From JAGOTP01 sp964567995 (GTDB lineage: Bacteria; Patescibacteriota; Patescibacteriia; 2-12-FULL-60-25), in NCBI GenBank assembly GCA_964567995.1, contig CAZMOB010000002.1, positions 237,166 through 301,165 on the forward strand: a stretch of 64,000 nt of DNA. Direction: 5' to 3'. Shown one piece after another: positions 1 through 8,043 of the stretch. A model generated the notes under the pieces. It had not been told where the DNA came from, searched no databases, and was given only the letters and a program-made list of their open reading frames with translations. The position numbers and the translations under genes were made by a program. Every line of letters begins with the position of its first letter. Position 1 is the first letter of the stretch.

Positions 1-889
1 GTAAGCGCTGCTGATCCAATGCTTTTTGGTTTTTTTGTTCGAGGTTAGCCGTGATATACGGCGTGTATCCTAGAATATTAATGACATTGAGCAGCGGAGC
101 GATAGCGATGTAATCTTTTTCACGCATGCCGTAGCCTTCAAGAAAGGCCTCTTTTTCGTCGATGGTCAGATCATGCAAGGCGATTGCGAGATCCCAGTGA
201 GGAGCGAGATTGGATTGACAATTTTCCCAGTCCAAGACGGCGACGATATCGCTTTCATCATTCACTAAAACATTTTTCAACCGCATGTCTCCATGGTTGA
301 GGTGAGGAGCAAGATCCAATAGTTCTAATTCTTTGAAAGCCGCCTTCAATTTTTTGATATTGTCTTTGGTAAGAATCTCTTCTTTTTCAAGCAGTTCGAT
401 CCGTTGTTTTGCCATCCATTCTTTGTCCAAATAGTCTTTCCACGTTTCACGTTTGGATAACGTATTATTTGACCAATCGAAGACGTGTCCAAATCCGTGG
501 GTGGGTACGTTGTTGATCATCGACAGATATTTCCCCATTTGAAACACGACCTTCCTTCGGTCTGATGCTTCGTTCCCGACTCGACCCTCGACTTTTCGCA
601 GTACCATGTAGGGATACTGAATAATTTGGTTATCGACTTCTAATATTTCAGGTGTTGGCACACCGCGTTCTCGAGCCTGAGCGACCGCCCATTGCTCTTT
701 GATGAAGTAATTTATTTTCTGTGGAACATCACAAAGACGAATCACATATTTATCTTTCTCCGTCATGACGGCTTCATACACAAAATTCGACAGTCCGCCG
801 CTCAAGTGGCTGACCTTCTTGGGCTTCTTTCCGAAATGATGCTCGATGATCGTTTCGACAGTTACGTCATTGATCTGGCTATGTTCCAT
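1..889 (-). CDS. Aminoglycoside phosphotransferase-like kinase (3' end outside window)
   Basis: An open frame starts with ATG at 889 (MEHSQINDV) and runs off the left edge after about 296 codons. It has the APH/choline-kinase signature: an N-terminal nucleotide-binding lobe (GGLSNFVYEAV, then YVIRLCD with the usual lysine/arginine position), the catalytic loop LNHGDMRLKNVLV and the metal-binding DWEN segment. The family phosphorylates small molecules such as aminoglycosides, choline or sugars; the substrate cannot be told from sequence. It lies 23 bases downstream of the HAD gene on the same strand, so the two are probably co-transcribed. Resistance should not be assumed. Confidence 0.85.
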   Translation of the reverse strand, partial: MEHSQINDVTVETIIEHHFGKKPKKVSHLSGGLSNFVYEAVMTEKDKYVIRLCDVPQKINYFIKEQWAVAQARERGVPTPEILEVDNQIIQYPYMVLRKVEGRVGNEASDRRKVVFQMGKYLSMINNVPTHGFGHVFDWSNNTLSKRETWKDYLDKEWMAKQRIELLEKEEILTKDNIKKLKAAFKELELLDLAPHLNHGDMRLKNVLVNDESDIVAVLDWENCQSNLAPHWDLAIALHDLTIDEKEAFLEGYGMREKDYIAIAPLLNVINILGYTPYITANLEQKNQKALDQQRL

Positions 890-912
890 AGAGGGTCTTG
901 TAGGGGATAAAA

Positions 913-1830
913 TCAGGGTTTTGCGCACAACTCAGCCAATTCTTCTAAACACATGCCGAGCTCGCGTGGGTGCTCTAAACGGAGGGTAGCATGTTTTCCT
1001 TGATAGGGAAGAACCCGCTTTCCAATTTGAAGAGATAGACCAACTGCATTCAGAAACGTGTCGAGTTCCGTGTCACCAGCCCCAAGTGAACAGTCTAATG
1101 AGACATTCAAGTGGGTGGTCAGCCAGATAGCTCCCGTGGTTTTATCCGTGGCATTGTTCGTGAAATAGCTATGCTTGTGCGTATGTTGGTAGGCCATCAG
1201 TTGATCACCTTCTGCATTGATAAGGAGAAAAATCATGCAGGTTTCACCCAGTTTTAGCTCTGAGCGAAGTTCTGTAAGACTCGTTGCCACTACGCTCGAA
1301 CAGCTCGTATATTTTTCCCTGATCGCCGGAATCTGGGTCGGATCGGGAGTCCAGATCCGTTCACCGAGTTGCCAGTCGCGAGGATAATAAAAGAGCAACA
1401 TGTCTTTTAAGCCGGCAGAGACAAGTTTTTCTAATCCATCGATAACAGTATCGATCTCCTGTTCTGTAAGTAGGAATGACTTGAATTCACGGAATTGTAG
1501 CTCCCCCTGGCCGTTCTTTTCGAGTTGGCCGATAAGACTGCCGTTTAAGAAGATGCCGGGAATGGGTTCCTGATTGATCGCGATCCAATCGGGTCCAATT
1601 GTTCGAATGACTGACTGAGGAAAACGAAGCGTGTTTAGAATGATAGGTCGACCCAAGGCATGCAGGCCACGCAACCCACGTTTTATCGAGCCTGGAACGG
1701 TGATCTGTCCCTCTTCTTCATGTAATGTTGTTCCATCAAGATCGAGAATAACTGCACCGGTCGTCCCAAACGGTGCCTGATGTAAGAAGGTGGTGAGAGC
1801 GGCTTCACGTAATTCGTGTCGGTGGGTCAT
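913..1830 (-). CDS. HAD-superfamily hydrolase, Cof/sugar-phosphatase-like
   Basis: This 305-residue protein has the HAD fold signature. Motif I is VILDLDGTTL (about residues 28-37, nucleophile Asp and acid/base Asp), motif II is the threonine in ILNTLRF (about 60-66), and motif IV is LGAGDTELDTF near residue 255. A cap domain lies between motifs II and IV, as in type IIB enzymes that dephosphorylate sugar phosphates. The protein is cytoplasmic, with no signal peptide. The ATG at 1830 is followed by a normal N-terminal extension. It is the first gene of a likely two-gene unit with the APH-like gene. The substrate is unknown. Confidence 0.8.
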   Translation of the reverse strand: MTHRHELREAALTTFLHQAPFGTTGAVILDLDGTTLHEEEGQITVPGSIKRGLRGLHALGRPIILNTLRFPQSVIRTIGPDWIAINQEPIPGIFLNGSLIGQLEKNGQGELQFREFKSFLLTEQEIDTVIDGLEKLVSAGLKDMLLFYYPRDWQLGERIWTPDPTQIPAIREKYTSCSSVVATSLTELRSELKLGETCMIFLLINAEGDQLMAYQHTHKHSYFTNNATDKTTGAIWLTTHLNVSLDCSLGAGDTELDTFLNAVGLSLQIGKRVLPYQGKHATLRLEHPRELGMCLEELAELCAKP

Positions 1831-1923
1831 AGTCTGGATCGTATTTTAATACGCTTGTTTGGCCTTCTAAGCTACTCTATTTCAGGAAAAAAGGGAATAT
1901 TCTGGACACTGGCAAAAATGCTT

Positions 1924-1954
1924 ACGCGCTCAGAGGGAGGTCCTCTGAGCGCGT
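1924..1954 (-). terminator. Rho-independent terminator of the inositol-phosphatase-like gene
   Basis: A perfect 13-bp inverted repeat (arms 1924-1936 and 1942-1954) encloses a 5-nt loop. On the minus strand it is followed by AAGCATTTTTG. It lies 27 bases after the stop at 1981. Confidence 0.8.
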
Positions 1955-1980
1955 ATGCCTCCTTGGAGTTGGTTGTACAT

Positions 1981-2850
1981 TCATCGCATACGCAGACGCC
2001 CCTCCTTCAAGATCTCACCGTGATTTGCGGTCGTATCCGGAAAACTGAAGGCGAACGGTACGGCGGTCAGAGGATCGGGGCCAGGTTGCCACTCTCCATC
2101 CCATAGATTGGTGACGATGCCGCCCAGGGCACGGACGGCACCGGCGAGGGTCATTGACTCGGCTGGATCTCCGAACCAGTTAAGGCCACCGTTCACTTTC
2201 CGCTCGAGGACCAGACGGATGAGCGGGTTCGCCATCTTGATGCTCGGTAGCCCGATGTCGGTCATCAGACGTTCCGTGAAGCGAGGCTCGACGTCGTTGA
2301 TTCCGGCGAGCAGCTCATCATCTCTGCGAGGTAGGGGAGAGAAATACGGTTTCCCGTTTAGAAAGACGCCCCCCTCCAGGCTTCCGTAATAGCGTTCTCC
2401 CCGCAGCGGATATCCCGCGTAGAACATCCACGGGATGGTCCCGAGCGCGCTGTAGCACAGCAGCACTCCGATCTGATTCCGTTCCATGGGTTGTCTGTGA
2501 TCGTATTTCACCAGCTGATTCGATCCATCCGCCGGATCGATGTAGAGGTTATTCCCCGTGAGTTCGATTCCCGCCGGCGGAAAAAGCGCCCGTTCTTCTC
2601 CCAGAATCGCATCACCCGGAAGTTTGTACTTCCTCCGAATAACTCGAATCGCACGATCGTTGATCGCCCAGTCGAGCTCCGTCACCCGGTCTCCACCGGG
2701 CTTCAGGCCCCAGAGCAGCGGCTTCCTCGGAATGCGGGTCAGGTGAGCATGGAGAAGATTGAACCCCCAGTCACCGACGTCGCAGATAGCCTTCCGTCGA
2801 CGGTCGTAAACCTTTTGATGGAGAGCCAGTTCGTGTTGGATGGTCTGCAT
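1981..2850 (-). CDS. Inositol monophosphatase family protein
   Basis: The 289-residue protein matches the lithium-sensitive phosphatase superfamily (IMPase/FBPase). It carries GEER (metal-binding Glu, about residue 85), IDPADGSNQ (the DPxDGT/S motif, about 103-111) and a C-terminal WFGDPAESMTLAGAVRALGG, equivalent to the WDxAAG motif. These residues bind two or three Mg2+ ions and hydrolyse phosphomonoesters such as inositol-1-phosphate or PAP. The ATG at 2850 is preceded by AGGAGAAGG, a clear ribosome-binding site that is uncommon in this window. It has its own promoter and terminator, so it is monocistronic. The exact substrate is not resolvable. Confidence 0.82.
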   Translation of the reverse strand: MQTIQHELALHQKVYDRRRKAICDVGDWGFNLLHAHLTRIPRKPLLWGLKPGGDRVTELDWAINDRAIRVIRRKYKLPGDAILGEERALFPPAGIELTGNNLYIDPADGSNQLVKYDHRQPMERNQIGVLLCYSALGTIPWMFYAGYPLRGERYYGSLEGGVFLNGKPYFSPLPRRDDELLAGINDVEPRFTERLMTDIGLPSIKMANPLIRLVLERKVNGGLNWFGDPAESMTLAGAVRALGGIVTNLWDGEWQPGPDPLTAVPFAFSFPDTTANHGEILKEGRLRMR

Positions 2851-2913
2851 CTACCTTCTCCTGTTTCGTTCGGTGTTGATGTGACAGCTTTTACTGGAAA
2901 GTACGTAATGCTT

Positions 2914-2943
2914 GGTATACTCTAGTCTCTTTTCTGTTGTCAA
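2914..2943 (-). promoter_or_regulatory. Sigma-70-type promoter for the inositol-phosphatase-like gene
   Basis: On the minus strand a perfect -35 TTGACA (2938-2943) is separated by 18 bases from TATACC (2914-2919), about 64 bases upstream of the ATG at 2850. Confidence 0.55.
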
Positions 2944-2981
2944 AAGACGTGAAATGGCTGAGAGACCATTAAAACGCACGC

Positions 2982-3033
2982 ACCCGCCGGAACCCGAGAA
3001 GCGCCAGCGTGTGCGCGGATGGGTCCGACGGGT
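2982..3033 (-). terminator. Possible terminator after the membrane-protein gene
   Basis: Arms ACCCGTCGGA (3024-3033) and TCCGGCGGGT (2982-2991) on the minus strand can form a 10-bp stem with one G-T pair. They are followed by GCGTGCGTTTTAA. The first arm overlaps the stop codon of the gene ending at 3033. The loop is long, so this is tentative. Confidence 0.4.
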
Positions 3034-3788
3034 TAAGTTTTATCCTCCTCTTTTTCTTCTGTTATTGGTTCCTGAATCGGTACCAGAACGATCCTTGTTT
3101 CCACCCATCTCAGTACGCTCGTCCCATACCGATCCCAGAGACGCATGTAGGCAAGAATGTTCAGAATGAGCGGAACCAGGAAGAATGCAGCCATCCAGGT
3201 ATGGCTATGCTTGACGACCCAGAGCACGATCCACGTATACAGGCTGAAGTTCAGCGTGAGTACGAAGATGCTCAGTACGATGGCGACCAGCTTCCGGAAG
3301 AGCCCTCCGAGCCCGATCTTCGTTCCCATCCATTTCATCTGCCATGATCCGTCGCTGGCGTAGAGGGTTATTGGACCTGCTACCCTGACTGTCTGTACTT
3401 TCTCCACCGTCTCGTGCTTGGCGCCGTCCGCGCGCTGTCGCTTCAGCCCTTGTGAACGCAGGTGACGCTCGAACACCACGACAGCCACGGAAACAGCTGC
3501 CATGAACGTCAGTTGGTCTCGCGAATCCACCTCTGTCTGACCCTCCGCCCCTTTGTAGGGGATGGCGGCATGCGCTTCGTGGGGTGCACTCTGCGAGAGT
3601 CTGGCGAGCTGGACCAGCTCCAGATTGTATACCCGCACGATCGCGATCATCAGGACCCCGTAGCATGCCCATAGAGTCGCGAGAGTGCCGCAGGGGGCGT
3701 TCTTCGTCGCTTTGATGACGCTGAGTGCATGTACTGCCAGCTCTGTCTTGAGTCTCTCGATGCTGTCGGGCGTCGTTTCTTCTGACAT
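3033..3788 (-). CDS. Hypothetical multi-pass membrane protein
   Basis: I do not recognise a family. I place the start at ATG 3788 (MSEETTPDS) rather than the upstream in-frame codon at 3866, because a 12-nt perfect anti-16S match sits just before it. This gives 251 residues. A hydrophobic stretch is seen near residues 35-58 (LWACYGVLMIAIVRVY), a second near 97-110 (LTFMAAVSVAVVVF) and a pair near 170-225 (VAIVLSIFVLTLNF, then AAFFLVPLILNILAY). The C-terminus is acidic and charged. Base composition is visibly richer in G and C than the neighbours at 4000-8000, which fits acquisition from elsewhere. Function unknown. Confidence 0.65.
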   Translation of the reverse strand: MSEETTPDSIERLKTELAVHALSVIKATKNAPCGTLATLWACYGVLMIAIVRVYNLELVQLARLSQSAPHEAHAAIPYKGAEGQTEVDSRDQLTFMAAVSVAVVVFERHLRSQGLKRQRADGAKHETVEKVQTVRVAGPITLYASDGSWQMKWMGTKIGLGGLFRKLVAIVLSIFVLTLNFSLYTWIVLWVVKHSHTWMAAFFLVPLILNILAYMRLWDRYGTSVLRWVETRIVLVPIQEPITEEKEEDKT

Positions 3789-3789
3789 C

Positions 3790-3801
3790 GGATCACCTCC
3801 T
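3790..3801 (-). promoter_or_regulatory. Perfect 12-nt Shine-Dalgarno
   Basis: The minus strand reads AGGAGGTGATCC, the full complement of the usual 16S rRNA 3' tail, one base before the ATG-proximal spacer. Most genes in the window have no recognisable Shine-Dalgarno, so this site decides the start and marks the gene as unusual. Confidence 0.75.
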
Positions 3802-3902
3802 GGGTGGGATGGAATTGTCTTGAATGAGCGAAGAAGAAGCGTAATACGTCTCAGGCGGATCGTCAATGTAATAGAATATTTTTCTCTAAAAATAGCCCTG
3901 TT

Positions 3903-4346
3903 TTAATCGGTTCGGATGATGCGATGGATCTCGGCAATCTGTTTGGGAAAATGGGTAGTTTCGTAATCTAAGTCTCTCAATTTATATCGCAATTTTTGTT
4001 CAGCTAGCAGCTGCTTACGCGCGAGCGACGTTTCCAGGGAGCAGGCAAGCGTGATGATCTCGACCGTATAAGCATAGGCCTGTGCCGCTACAACATAGGG
4101 AATGAATTCCCACAGGAGGATATTCGTATTGTCCACCACAATCCAAGGCTCCTGTCTCAAGATCGCTTCCAGGAAGTCACGAAAAGCTTGTTGATGGTAC
4201 GTAGCTAATTTTGAGGCATCAAACGTGTAGACACCGTCTTTCACAAAATAACGATCGGTCGAAACGATGTAGGCTTCGGACGCATGTTGAGCGGCCCATG
4301 TGCTTTTTCCGCAGCCGGAGATACCTCGCAGGATCGTGACACGCAT
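3903..4346 (-). CDS. P-loop kinase/ATPase (AAA_33-like)
   Basis: A small P-loop NTPase begins MRVTILRGISGCGKST, with a Walker A motif GxxGCGKS at about residues 8-15. STDRYF follows, and IVVDNTNI (about 75-82) is typical of the AAA_33 / polynucleotide-kinase-like family whose Walker-B-like segment reads DNTN. Such proteins phosphorylate nucleic acid ends or small substrates. I chose ATG 4346; an in-frame TTG at 4364 would add six residues and has an AAGGA upstream, so the start is uncertain. The length of about 147 residues is normal for a single-domain kinase. Confidence 0.72.
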   Translation of the reverse strand: MRVTILRGISGCGKSTWAAQHASEAYIVSTDRYFVKDGVYTFDASKLATYHQQAFRDFLEAILRQEPWIVVDNTNILLWEFIPYVVAAQAYAYTVEIITLACSLETSLARKQLLAEQKLRYKLRDLDYETTHFPKQIAEIHRIIRTD

Positions 4347-4483
4347 ACCTTGTCTCTGTAGCAAACAAAGGCGTGTCCTTGCAATTCGCCTTGTGCATAG
4401 ATTCGTTGACGCTCTTTGCGCTCAGCGGTACGGTGAGAAGTGGGGATAGAGAAGAATGGGTTCTCACTCCTAACATTGCTTGT

Positions 4484-4711
4484 ATGTACATGAATCATGT
4501 CCAATCGCAGCAATCAGGGTCTGCTCAGAATCCGGTTCAAGGTCAGGTGGGGCAGCGCGGGCGTGGGTTGGCGGCGGCTGATCCAGAAACTCGCACTCGG
4601 GTAGCTAGTGCTGGAGGTCAGAAGGTGAGTCAGGATCGAAAGCACATGAGCGAGATCGGTCGGTTGGGTGGTCAGCATAGTCACACCAAAAGCCGCCAAG
4701 AAGACACTTAA
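4484..4711 (+). CDS. KGG-motif stress/hydrophilin-like protein
   Basis: A small, very hydrophilic protein of about 75 residues, starting at ATG 4484 or the next ATG at 4490. Its C-terminal third reads GGQKVSQDRKHMSEIGR followed by LGGQHSH. This is the conserved GGxxxSxDRxHMxEIGRKGG repeat seen in bacterial YciG/GsiB-type general stress proteins and plant group-1 LEA proteins. These are disordered, water-binding proteins linked to desiccation or osmotic stress. The remaining sequence is rich in Gln, Gly and Ser. A possible promoter, TTGACG (4406-4411) with TACGGT 17 bases later, lies upstream. Confidence 0.72.
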   Translation: MYMNHVQSQQSGSAQNPVQGQVGQRGRGLAAADPETRTRVASAGGQKVSQDRKHMSEIGRLGGQHSHTKSRQEDT

Positions 4712-4741
4712 AACAAATGAGCCCCTAGGGGCTCATTTGTT
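4712..4741. terminator. Bidirectional terminator
   Basis: A perfect 30-base palindrome (AACAAATGAGCCCC and its complement around CTAG) directly follows the KGG stop codon and precedes the stop of the convergent gene at 4755. T-rich sequence lies on both exits, so it can serve both genes. Confidence 0.85.
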
Positions 4742-4754
4742 GTTTGTAGCGAGA

Positions 4755-5333
4755 TTAGTTGTTGGTTGCTGGAGGCGTTTGGGTTCGTGTGTTGCCAGTC
4801 TGACCGCGTGGTCCACCGCGCATGCCGCCGCGTGGGCCGCCTTGTCCGCCGTGCCCACCTGGACCACCCATTGGACCCATCAGAGCAAACTCTTCTGGGA
4901 TATTGTTTGCCTTGGCCCACTGCTGGAGCTCTGTTTTCTTGGCTTCCATGGCAGCTTTGCATTCTTCTGGAGTCTTACCTTTCAAGCTATCGTGGAAGGC
5001 TTTGAGTTCCGTTTGCTTGGCCGTGATGAGGTCGGCTTGAGCTTGAGTGAGTTTGCCGTCTTTCACCGCTTGCGTAAGGCGCGTCTTCAGTTCTTCGGCG
5101 CGACGCGTTTCCATCTGTTGATCCATTTGTGTACGTTGTTCGTCGAAGATCTTTTGCACGTCGGTTTGGTTCAGGTTGAACTTCTGAGCGATGGCGGTGA
5201 CGAGGTTTGCCATAGGATTGGGACGAGTCGTCGTGTCCGTCGTGGCGGCTTGAATGCTGCTTGCGCCGATTCCAGCAACGCCGACGAGAACGGCGGAAGT
5301 GACAGCGAGGGTTCGAAGAGTCTTGAGATTCAT
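4755..5333 (-). CDS. Secreted protein with Gly/Arg-rich tail
   Basis: Starting at ATG 5333 the protein (192 residues) opens with a signal peptide (MNLKTLRTLAVTSAVLVGVAG, cleavage likely after IQA). A helical, Gln/Lys-rich region follows with two pairs of lysine-containing helices (QKFNLNQTDVQKIFDEQRT; KDGKLTQAQADLITAKQTE), then a low-complexity GGPGGHGGQGG/RGG tail. The helical part resembles the short repeat-helix domains common in secreted proteins of candidate phyla. A GTG at 5375 would add 14 residues but would place the hydrophobic core too far in. Function unknown; export is likely. Confidence 0.68.
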   Translation of the reverse strand: MNLKTLRTLAVTSAVLVGVAGIGASSIQAATTDTTTRPNPMANLVTAIAQKFNLNQTDVQKIFDEQRTQMDQQMETRRAEELKTRLTQAVKDGKLTQAQADLITAKQTELKAFHDSLKGKTPEECKAAMEAKKTELQQWAKANNIPEEFALMGPMGGPGGHGGQGGPRGGMRGGPRGQTGNTRTQTPPATNN

Positions 5334-5407
5334 ACGAGTGAAAGAAAGTCTGAATGAGTGAATGTGTGTGATCACTCCTATAGGCTAGCAAGCCGCTCGT
5401 GAAGCAA

Positions 5408-6454
5408 TCATGAAGACGAAGAAACGGGGAGAGTTACGGTAACCGTTGTTCCTTGACCAAATTCACTTTTCATCTCTATTGAGCCCTGTAATTGGTCTAT
5501 GATCGACCGTGTGATCGAGAGTCCGAGCCCGCTTCCGCCTGTCTGCCGCGAGCGACTTTTGTCGACGCGGTAGAAGCGTTCAGAGACTTTATCCACATCC
5601 TCTGGGGACATCCCGATGCCGGTGTCTTGAATCTGGATCTGGGCGGATGATCGGTCTCCCGCGAGACGGATCTCTACTGTTCCGGCAGGTTTATTATAGA
5701 CAATGGCATTTTTCACCAAGTTACTGACAGCTTGCGTCAATAATTCTGATTTGGTGATGATGGGAAGTGTGGAAAGAGAGGGGGCAAAAGACAATGTGAC
5801 CTGATGTTGTTGAGCAAAATTTTGGAAGCGTTCGTTCACGTCTTGCAGAAATGTAACAAGATCCACTTCTCGTGATGCTTCAGTGGGGAGAGTTGTTTCA
5901 TCCAGTCGCGACAGGAGAAGCAAATCTTTCACGATGGTTGCCATGCGAGCCACTTCTTCGAGATGACTTTCCGCTTGTTCTTGAGCGGTTTTTGAGAGAC
6001 CTAGTGTTGAAAGGTTATTTTCTAAATCGGCCTGCAAGATCGCAAGTGGAGTGCGTAATTCGTGTGAAGCGTCGCTCAAGAAGCGTCGTTGACGTTCGTA
6101 GGCTGCTTGAATTGGTTCGAGCGTGATGCCCGCTAGCCAGTAGCTCATAACAGACGCTAAGACCAACAGTAAGCCGTTCACGAGCACCAGCGCATTTATC
6201 AGATCATGAAGTACATCTTCCGCGCGTGGTGGCAGAATCGTTTCGGGGGAGACGATAGCTGGTCGAGGCGGAAAACGCTCGAACCGCTCAGTGAGACGTT
6301 TTGAAAACGCTGTATAAATGATACTGCTTGAAATACACAGAATCACCGCAAGAATGGCGGTGTAGGTGAGCGTAAGCTGGGCGCGGGCGCCCCAAAAACG
6401 GTCGCTACGAGAGGCGATAGCCTTTGCCCCAGATGGTTTTGATGCGGTTCGCAT
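5408..6454 (-). CDS. Two-component sensor histidine kinase
   Basis: A 348-residue membrane kinase with transmembrane segments at about residues 28-48 and 88-110. An H-box DASHELRTPLAILQADL with the phosphorylated His follows, then an N-box (NLVKNAIVY), G1 (IQDTGIGM), F-box (RFYRVDKSRSR) and G2 (GGSGLGLSITRSI). The short extracytoplasmic loop between the two membrane segments is the likely sensor. The start overlaps the response-regulator gene by about 50 bases, showing translational coupling. It should autophosphorylate and pass phosphate to the adjacent OmpR-type regulator. The signal is unknown. Confidence 0.92.
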   Translation of the reverse strand: MRTASKPSGAKAIASRSDRFWGARAQLTLTYTAILAVILCISSSIIYTAFSKRLTERFERFPPRPAIVSPETILPPRAEDVLHDLINALVLVNGLLLVLASVMSYWLAGITLEPIQAAYERQRRFLSDASHELRTPLAILQADLENNLSTLGLSKTAQEQAESHLEEVARMATIVKDLLLLSRLDETTLPTEASREVDLVTFLQDVNERFQNFAQQHQVTLSFAPSLSTLPIITKSELLTQAVSNLVKNAIVYNKPAGTVEIRLAGDRSSAQIQIQDTGIGMSPEDVDKVSERFYRVDKSRSRQTGGSGLGLSITRSIIDQLQGSIEMKSEFGQGTTVTVTLPVSSSS

Positions 6455-7067
6455 AACGAGACGGAAGCTTCTTGCGAAGATTCTTTAAGTGAACATCGAC
6501 GACATTGCTAAACGAGTCGAAGAACTGGTCCCAGACATGATCGAGAATATCCTGACGAGTAATGACTTTGTCACGATTTCGCAAAAAATATTCTAATAAT
6601 CCGTATTCCCGCAGAGTCAGTTCGATTTCTTTTTTGTCGACCGTCAACTTCTGAGCCTTGGTATCAAGTTCCAGTGTATCGAGAAGAAGAGTGTCCGTGT
6701 GGGCGATGGGTGGCCGACGAAGAAGACTTCGAATACGCGCGTGAAGCTCATCAAAGGAAAATGGCTTTACGAGATAGTCATCGGCTCCCATGTCCAAACC
6801 CTCAACTTTTTCTTGGGTCTGATCTTTGGCGGTCAGAAAGATGATCGGTGTTAGCAACCCTTTCGCTCTCAGATGTTTGCAAACCATCAGCCCGTCTTGT
6901 TTTGGGAGCATGATATCGAGCAAGATCAGATCGTACCCGTTCAAGCGAGCGAGTCGTTCGCCCTCTTCGCCATCGAACGCAAAATCAACAGCATACCCAC
7001 GTTGTTGCAGGCCTTGAACCAAGGCTCGGTTGAGCTTTGCTTCGTCTTCGACAACGAGGAGTTTCAT
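6405..7067 (-). CDS. OmpR/PhoB-family response regulator
   Basis: The receiver domain has the acidic pocket (VVEDE), the phospho-acceptor in LILLDIMLP (about Asp51) and the lysine in DDYLVKPFSF. A C-terminal winged helix follows (LREYGLLEYFLRNRDKVITR; VDVHLKNLRKKL; IKTIWGKGYRLS). I chose ATG 7067 (MKLLVVEDE) because the upstream in-frame TTG at 7076 adds only three residues and neither start has a ribosome-binding site. It overlaps and precedes the partner kinase and follows the CAP-domain gene by 50 bases, so the three may form one transcript. Confidence 0.93.
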   Translation of the reverse strand: MKLLVVEDEAKLNRALVQGLQQRGYAVDFAFDGEEGERLARLNGYDLILLDIMLPKQDGLMVCKHLRAKGLLTPIIFLTAKDQTQEKVEGLDMGADDYLVKPFSFDELHARIRSLLRRPPIAHTDTLLLDTLELDTKAQKLTVDKKEIELTLREYGLLEYFLRNRDKVITRQDILDHVWDQFFDSFSNVVDVHLKNLRKKLPSRYANRIKTIWGKGYRLS

Positions 7068-7117
7068 GCTGGGCAAGGGTAGCGCACCATCCGTGAAGAA
7101 AGAATGAAGAGGGATTG

Positions 7118-7990
7118 CTAGGGCGCGACAAACAGCTGCGTAAAGTAATAGGCCCCATCACTGCTCCGAGCCACCCCCATTCCGGTTAAGGTGTAGGCAT
7201 TATTTTCGATATTGAGGCGATGTCCGGTGCTATTGATCCAGCCTTCGACGGCGGTGGTGGCTGGATCCGGATAATCATTGTAGGCGACGTTTTCTGCCAG
7301 TCCATGTAACGTCAGCTTTTGCTGTAGTGTCTCGGCACGCTCTGAAAATCCATCGTGACCGAACGCAACGCTTCCATTGGCCATGGCGAGACTATGTTGA
7401 CGAGCGACCGTGGCAACCTCCTCGTTCCAGTTGAGTGCGGCCAGGTTTTTCTGAGCGCGGTAGCGATTCACTCCATTGAAGGCGGCTTGCTCGAGGGTCT
7501 GATACGGAGCTTCGACCTGAATTGGGGTAGGGAGATTGATCTGTCCAGTCGCGACCGGAATGCGAGCAAGATTCGTATTGGTAATCCCGAGTCCATATCG
7601 ACGCATGAGGGCATAGGCATCTTGCGCACGTCCGAGATAGACCCCTGTCAGACTACGAGGAATAATATAATAGGCTTCTCCATGCGCTTCGACGTCCAAC
7701 ACGATGCGTCCGGAGAGTCGAGCGGGAAAGCGGCTCGCGCGATACCGCAAGAGTTCAGCGTGGCGAACCCCAAGCCCTTTCGCTCGCATGAGCGCATAGG
7801 CGTCTTCTGCTCGACCGAGGAAAAAACGTTGCTGCGTGACAGGATCTACGTACCACGCTTCCCCATGACTTTCTACCTGGAGTAAAATGCGTCCAACTAA
7901 GGTTTCGGCGAGACCGGCTGCCTGAATGGCTGTTGGAGCTCCAAAGCAAACGAGGCTGATCAAAAGGAATACACGAAAGAAAGTCTTCAT
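7118..7990 (-). CDS. Secreted CAP/SCP-domain protein with two N-terminal repeats
   Basis: A signal peptide (MKTFFRVFLLISLVCFGAP) is followed by two copies of a ~50-residue module (GRILLQVESHGEAWYVDP..RFFLGRAEDAYALMR and GRIVLDVEAHGEAYYI..VYLGRAQDAYALMR). A C-terminal CAP domain (about residues 165-290) follows, with FGHDGFSER, AVEGWINSTGHRLNIEN and YYFTQLF. CAP domains are extracellular and bind lipids or peptides or act as proteases. The repeat module is frequent on surface proteins of candidate-phyla bacteria and probably anchors or spaces the CAP domain. It precedes the regulator and kinase genes on the same strand. Confidence 0.88.
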   Translation of the reverse strand: MKTFFRVFLLISLVCFGAPTAIQAAGLAETLVGRILLQVESHGEAWYVDPVTQQRFFLGRAEDAYALMRAKGLGVRHAELLRYRASRFPARLSGRIVLDVEAHGEAYYIIPRSLTGVYLGRAQDAYALMRRYGLGITNTNLARIPVATGQINLPTPIQVEAPYQTLEQAAFNGVNRYRAQKNLAALNWNEEVATVARQHSLAMANGSVAFGHDGFSERAETLQQKLTLHGLAENVAYNDYPDPATTAVEGWINSTGHRLNIENNAYTLTGMGVARSSDGAYYFTQLFVAP

Positions 7991-8043
7991 GGATCAAGCT
8001 TCTGGTCTTTCGGGAGTTGTGTCAAGGTAATACTATTCAAGCT

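Noticed and set aside
1..889. Antibiotic-resistance gene call for the APH-like gene
   Set aside because: The fold also covers choline, homoserine and other kinases; nothing in the visible part points to aminoglycosides.
2108..2925. Plus-strand ORFs across the inositol-phosphatase-like gene
   Set aside because: They are out-of-frame readings of a strongly supported minus-strand gene.
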